Positions 5,934 to 9,556 of a stretch of 9,556 bases of DNA are shown here, piece after piece; positions within the stretch are counted from its first letter, which is position 1; each line of letters starts with the position of its first letter. Location of the stretch: the NCBI GenBank assembly GCA_002296225.1, contig DBHR01000052.1, positions 1 through 9,556 of the forward strand, given 5' to 3'. Source of the stretch: Acidobacteria bacterium UBA823 (GTDB lineage: Bacteria; Acidobacteriota; Vicinamibacteria; Vicinamibacterales; UBA823). The translations under genes and the position numbers were made by a program. The notes under the pieces are model-generated. The model worked only from the letters and a program-made list of their open reading frames with translations, did no database searches and was not told the DNA's origin.

Positions 5934-8084
5934 TCAACTAATCAATAGATACATACTCACGAACACGAACACACCGAACAGCATGATCAGCGCGTAATTT
6001 TGAATCAATCCAGTCTGAATCCGGCGCAGACTGAAGCTCGACTCCGATGCCGACCAGCCGACCAGATTCACTGCACCGTCAACGACGTAGCGATCAAACA
6101 ACCCTGAGCACCATGAAGCCACAATCGTGAGCCAGCTGCTGCCGTTGACAGCACCGTCAACCACACGACCGTCGAAGCGCCACAGTCCGCGACCCCCGGA
6201 CATCGTGCCACGAACAACCGTACCGTGGTACAGCTCGTCCACGTAGTACTTGTTAAGCAGAAGTCGATGAACTCCGGTCCACCGCGCCCGCCACGCCTCG
6301 GCCAGTTCGGGCCGCTTGAGATACAGGCGATGAGCCAACGCTACACCGCCCAGCGCGACCAGAATCGACAGCACCATCAAGCCTAATTCCGTGGCGTGTG
6401 AGTTGCTGTGGATGGCAGCCGACTCTATCGCCACGACCTCGCTGGCTTCGCCCACCGCAGGCCCAACGCCGGCCGTAAAACTCGGCTCGAGGAAATGCTC
6501 GATAGCGTTACCCCCACCCAGTGCCGCTGGGATGCCAACGAACCCGGCCACAATCGCGCCAACCGCCAACACCATCAGCGGTCCAGTCACCGGCGGCGGA
6601 GATTCGTGCGGACCGTGCCACGCACCGTGACCGCGGCTACGGTCGACTTCATTTTCAGTGTCGATGCCGGGACGTTCGGCTCCACCATGGTCCGCCGCGT
6701 CCTCCCACGCCGGCCCGCGATACTCACCGTAGAAAGTCATCGCCATCAGCCGGAACATGTAAAAGGCGGTCATGCCCGCAGTCACCACAGCCACCACCCA
6801 CAGCGCCCGGTTGTGCAAAAAGGTTTGGAAGAGAATCTCGTCCTTGCTAAAGAACCCTGCAAACGGCGGGATGCCGGCAATCGCCAACGTCCCGACCAAC
6901 ATGGTGACGAACGTGACCGGCATGTACATCTTCAGCCCGCCCATCCGCCGCATGTCCTGCTCGTCGTCCATCGCATGGATGACCGAGCCACTGCCCAGAA
7001 AGAGTAACGCCTTGAAGAACGCATGCGTCATCAGGTGAAACGCGGCGGCCCCGAACGCGCCGACTCCAGTGGCCATAAACATGTAGCCCAGCTGCGACAC
7101 TGTCGAGTAGGCGAGCACGCGCTTGATGTCGGTCTGGAGCAAGCCGATCGACGCTGCCATCAACGCCGTTAGGGCCCCAATGATCGCTACGATAGTCATC
7201 ACCATCGGTGCGTGCGTAAAGAGTACGGCGTTGCGGCAGACCATGTAGACGCCAGCGGTGACCATCGTCGCAGCGTGAATAAGTGCCGACACCGGCGTCG
7301 GACCCTCCATCGCATCGGGCAGCCAGATGTGCAGGGGAATCTGAGCGCTCTTCCCCGTCGCCCCGACGAACAACAGGAGGCAAATAAGCGAGATCACGCC
7401 GAACTCAGTAGCTTCGATCGGCATTGCCGCAGCGGAAACCATCACCTCGTGAAAATCAATCGTCCCGAACGTAAAAAACACCAGGAAGATACCGAGAACG
7501 AAGCCCCAGTCACCGATTCGGTTCACAAGGAATGCCTTTTTCCCCGCATCGGTCGCGCTCTGCTTGTGATACCAGAACCCGATCAGTAAGTAGGAGCACA
7601 GGCCGACGCCCTCCCACCCGACGAACATCACAAGCAGGTTGGCACCCAGTACCAACGTCAGCATGAAGAAGCAAAAGAGATTCAGGTAACAGAAAAAGCG
7701 CGCGTAGCCTGCCGCGGATTCCCCGTGCATGTACGACGTCGAGTACACGTGGATAAGGAGGCCAATGCCGCTCACGACAAGGATCATCATCCCCGACAGT
7801 GGGTCCAGTCGGAACGCCCAGTCCACAGCGAAGGCGCCCATGCCACCGGCCGTCTCAAGCGGCATGGCCGGGATCCACGAGGCCACAACGACGTCGTACA
7901 CGCGGGCCTCCGACGGTAGCGCGAGCAACTGGATGAATGCGTAGATCGACAAAAACGCCGCAAGGGTCATCGACCCGCACGCAACGAGCGCGGTCTGCGC
8001 CTTCGAAAAGAACCGGATCCCAACGAGTCCAGTCACCGCAGCGCCAATGCCAGGCAGTAAGGGAATCAGCCAAATGACTTTCAT
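5934..8084 (-). CDS. nuoL: NADH-quinone oxidoreductase subunit L (complex I)
   Basis: Distal antiporter-like subunit, with the long lateral helix that runs along the membrane arm. The product is 716 residues, slightly longer than E. coli NuoL (613) because of a charged, His-rich loop (about 456-497) and an extended C-terminal part. Key residues: Glu158 in VGWEGVGLCSYLLIGFW, Lys245 in ATGKSAQIPLHIWLPDAMEG, Lys358 in THAFFKALLFLGSGSVIH and Lys414-Asp415 in FFSKDEIL. The discontinuous helix 7 signature GPTPVSALIHAATMV is at 261-275. NKYYVDELYH (611-620) marks the start of the C-terminal extension, which carries two similar copies of F-D-x-x-V-V-D-G-A-V-N (637-647 and 663-673) and ends in a last membrane helix (about 694-714). 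The ATG at 8082-8084 is 30 nt after the nuoK stop; the ribosome site is weak. All proton-path residues are present. Confidence 0.97.
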   Translation of the reverse strand: MKVIWLIPLLPGIGAAVTGLVGIRFFSKAQTALVACGSMTLAAFLSIYAFIQLLALPSEARVYDVVVASWIPAMPLETAGGMGAFAVDWAFRLDPLSGMMILVVSGIGLLIHVYSTSYMHGESAAGYARFFCYLNLFCFFMLTLVLGANLLVMFVGWEGVGLCSYLLIGFWYHKQSATDAGKKAFLVNRIGDWGFVLGIFLVFFTFGTIDFHEVMVSAAAMPIEATEFGVISLICLLLFVGATGKSAQIPLHIWLPDAMEGPTPVSALIHAATMVTAGVYMVCRNAVLFTHAPMVMTIVAIIGALTALMAASIGLLQTDIKRVLAYSTVSQLGYMFMATGVGAFGAAAFHLMTHAFFKALLFLGSGSVIHAMDDEQDMRRMGGLKMYMPVTFVTMLVGTLAIAGIPPFAGFFSKDEILFQTFLHNRALWVVAVVTAGMTAFYMFRLMAMTFYGEYRGPAWEDAADHGGAERPGIDTENEVDRSRGHGAWHGPHESPPPVTGPLMVLAVGAIVAGFVGIPAALGGGNAIEHFLEPSFTAGVGPAVGEASEVVAIESAAIHSNSHATELGLMVLSILVALGGVALAHRLYLKRPELAEAWRARWTGVHRLLLNKYYVDELYHGTVVRGTMSGGRGLWRFDGRVVDGAVNGSSWLTIVASWCSGLFDRYVVDGAVNLVGWSASESSFSLRRIQTGLIQNYALIMLFGVFVFVSMYLLIS

Positions 8085-8114
8085 AAGTCGAAATTCTTAC
8101 GCTATCGCGTGACG

Positions 8115-8423
8115 CTACCAGCGCATCACGTTCATTTCATCAATGTTTACTGTTTCCTTGTTGCGGTAGAACGCCAGAATGATCCCCAGGCCGACCGCCG
8201 CTTCCGCAGCCGCCACGGCGATCACAAAGATGGCGAAGACTTGCCCCGTCACGTGCTGCCACTGCTGCGAGAAGGCCGCTAGATTGACGTTCACGGCGTT
8301 CAACATCAGTTCGATCGACATGAAGATGATGATGATGTTGCGACGCACCATCACTCCGATGACGCCGATCATGAAAAGTGCCGCCGACAAAACCATGTAA
8401 TGCGACGGGGTGATCTCGAGCAC
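8115..8423 (-). CDS. nuoK: NADH-quinone oxidoreductase subunit K (complex I)
   Basis: Three-helix membrane subunit (MrpC-like) that links the quinone-site subunits to NuoN. The product is 102 residues, the standard length. The two conserved glutamates of the central hydrophilic axis are Glu38 in SIELMLNAVN and Glu74 in AAAEAAVGLG, corresponding to Glu36 and Glu72 of E. coli. The RRN at 27-29 and the C-terminal NIDEMNVMRW are typical. The start is GTG (8421-8423), preceded by AAGAGGG about 10 nt upstream. It is preferred over the internal ATG (Met10) because the family N-terminus (SHYMVLSAALF) needs the earlier codon. It lies 15 nt after the nuoJ stop. Confidence 0.97.
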   Translation of the reverse strand: MLEITPSHYMVLSAALFMIGVIGVMVRRNIIIIFMSIELMLNAVNVNLAAFSQQWQHVTGQVFAIFVIAVAAAEAAVGLGIILAFYRNKETVNIDEMNVMRW

Positions 8424-8438
8424 GATGTTGTGACCCTC

Positions 8439-8954
8439 TTACAATTCCCGCTGCGCCAGGACGATGGCACCGACCATCGCTACGAGCAGCAGGATCGACG
8501 CAAGCTCGAATGGAATCAGATAGTTCGTGTAGAGCAGCCACCCAACCTGTTCGACGTTGCCACCCTCGATCACCTCTCCCGCGGCCAAGACGGCCGGTGC
8601 CGACGGGTTAGTGGAGCTGTACACGATTATGGCCAGGAACTCAGCCAGCACGGCGCCCGCCACGGCCACACCCAGACGTGTCTGCCGGCGCGGATCCTGA
8701 TGTGTCTCGGGAGCCCGTTTCAGATTGACGAGCATAACCACGAATAGATACAGCACGACGATGCCGCCGGCATAGACCAGCACTTGAATAACCGCTAGAA
8801 ACTCCGCACCCAATAAGACGTACAACATCGCCACGAAGAGAAAGCTCGCCACCAGAAACAGCACACTGTGCACGGTATTACGGGTGCTGATAACAAGCAC
8901 CGCGAACCCTAAAATGAAGGCCGACAAGCCATAAAAGACGATCGCTTCACCCAT
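8439..8954 (-). CDS. nuoJ: NADH-quinone oxidoreductase subunit J (complex I)
   Basis: Five-helix membrane subunit whose third helix is known to twist during the complex I catalytic cycle, coupling quinone chemistry to pumping. The product is 171 residues, normal length. The family core ALLGAEFLAVIQVLVYAGG-type motif is at about 48-64, with Tyr61 at the conserved helix-3 bulge, followed by VVLYLFVVMLV. The C-terminal helix LIPFELASILLLVAMVGAIV (146-165) is typical. The ATG at 8952-8954 is only 13 nt after the nuoH stop, leaving no space for nuoI. The ribosome site is weak (AGGCGG). nuoK follows after 15 nt. Confidence 0.97.
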   Translation of the reverse strand: MGEAIVFYGLSAFILGFAVLVISTRNTVHSVLFLVASFLFVAMLYVLLGAEFLAVIQVLVYAGGIVVLYLFVVMLVNLKRAPETHQDPRRQTRLGVAVAGAVLAEFLAIIVYSSTNPSAPAVLAAGEVIEGGNVEQVGWLLYTNYLIPFELASILLLVAMVGAIVLAQREL

Positions 8955-8967
8955 GTTGTCAGACCGC

Positions 8968-9556
8968 CTACAACAGAACTTTCGCGACTCCCGTCACCAC
9001 GACGTTGCCGATCGCAATCGGGATGAGCACTTTCCAGCCCAACCGCATCAATTGGTCGTAGCGGTAGCGCGGCAAAGTGGCCCGGATCCAAAGAAACACA
9101 TAGAGAAACACGAATGTCTTGAACAGGAACCAAATCCACGACGGCACGAACTCGAGAAAACCAAGCACCTCCACACTGGGAAACGGCCTGAGCCACCCGC
9201 CCAGAAAAAGCGTGGTCGCCACACACGAGATGACGATCATATTGGCGTACTCAGCGAGAAAGAACAGTGCGAAACGCATACCGCTGTACTCGGTATGGAA
9301 CCCACCGGTTAGCTCTTGCTCGGCTTCCGGCAAGTCGAACGGCGCGCGATTAGTTTCTGCCAGACCGCCAATAAAGAAGACGACGAACGCTACCGGCTGC
9401 GCGAACGCAAACCAGAGACCGGCTTCGCGCTGCGACTCGACGATACCGACCATGCTCAGTGTGCCAGCCATCAAGACCATGCTGACCAGAGTCATTATCA
9501 CAGCCACTTCGAAGCTGATGAGCTGTGCCGACGCACGAAGGCTCGACAATAGCGGA
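8968..9556 (-). CDS. nuoH: NADH-quinone oxidoreductase subunit H (complex I), 5' end cut by window edge
   Basis: Membrane subunit that forms much of the quinone-binding chamber and the link between the peripheral and membrane arms. Only the C-terminal 196 residues are present; the frame runs open to the right edge. The TTG at 9547-9549 is an internal leucine, not a start, because the alignable sequence (PLLSSLRASAQLISFEVA) continues upstream of it. The family hallmark ETNRAPFDLPEAE is present, followed by ELTGGFHTEYSGMRFALFF and EYANMIV, the acidic quinone-site loop. Further on are GGWLRPF, the KTFVFLYVFLWIRATLPRYR motif and a C-terminal helix. About 140-200 N-terminal residues are missing. 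The stop (TAG, 8968-8970) is 13 nt from nuoJ. Confidence 0.97.
   Translation of the reverse strand, partial: PLLSSLRASAQLISFEVAVIMTLVSMVLMAGTLSMVGIVESQREAGLWFAFAQPVAFVVFFIGGLAETNRAPFDLPEAEQELTGGFHTEYSGMRFALFFLAEYANMIVISCVATTLFLGGWLRPFPSVEVLGFLEFVPSWIWFLFKTFVFLYVFLWIRATLPRYRYDQLMRLGWKVLIPIAIGNVVVTGVAKVLL

Noticed and set aside
6408..7007. Long + strand open frame (199 codons) antisense to nuoL.
   Set aside because: Same His/Arg-rich shadow composition, no ribosome site or domain, and lies wholly within the conserved nuoL.
6847..7383. Out-of-frame minus-strand open frame of 178 codons inside nuoL.
   Set aside because: Composition is Arg/Asp/Gly/His-rich and low in hydrophobics; it is a frame-shifted reading of nuoL, whose own frame is intact.

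Overview
All eleven genes in this window lie on the minus strand, so transcription runs from the right edge to the left. They form one tightly packed block: nuoH (start missing) - nuoJ - nuoK - nuoL - nuoM - nuoN - atpZ - atpI - atpB - atpE - EamA-family transporter (last codons missing). Most gaps are 0-30 nt. The only longer ones are nuoL-nuoM (34-55 nt, depending on the start), atpB-atpE (72 nt) and atpE-transporter (50 nt). No gene-free stretch exceeds 100 bases. I saw no tRNA, rRNA, CRISPR, insertion sequence or phage gene.

The right three quarters (about 2843-9556) encode the membrane arm of respiratory complex I (NADH:quinone oxidoreductase). NuoH forms the quinone-site junction, NuoJ and NuoK the narrow connecting helices, and NuoL, NuoM and NuoN the three antiporter-like proton-pumping subunits. 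The key lysines and glutamates of the pumping subunits are all present. NuoI, usually encoded between nuoH and nuoJ, is absent: only 13 nt separate the two genes.

Directly after nuoN, without a break, come the Fo genes of the ATP synthase: two assembly or ion-handling accessory proteins (AtpZ, AtpI), the a subunit (atpB) and the c subunit (atpE). The c subunit has an N-terminal signal-peptide-like extension and a Gln...Glu-Ser...Tyr ion-site pattern resembling sodium-binding c subunits. The series stops at atpE. The genes for b, delta and F1, which usually follow, are replaced by a DMT/EamA-type permease, so the atp genes are split in this organism. The arrangement places the proton-pumping arm of complex I and the ion channel of ATP synthase in one apparent transcription unit.

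The organism is a moderately GC-rich, respiring bacterium. The split atp cluster with AtpZ plus AtpI, the signal-peptide c subunit and the style of the Nuo proteins suggest an uncultured Acidobacteriota- or Gemmatimonadota-like lineage, but this is a low-confidence impression without database comparison. The window is mostly housekeeping bioenergetics. The unusual points are gene order, the c-subunit ion site and the strong ribosome-binding site reserved for atpE; I found no sign of an entirely new system.
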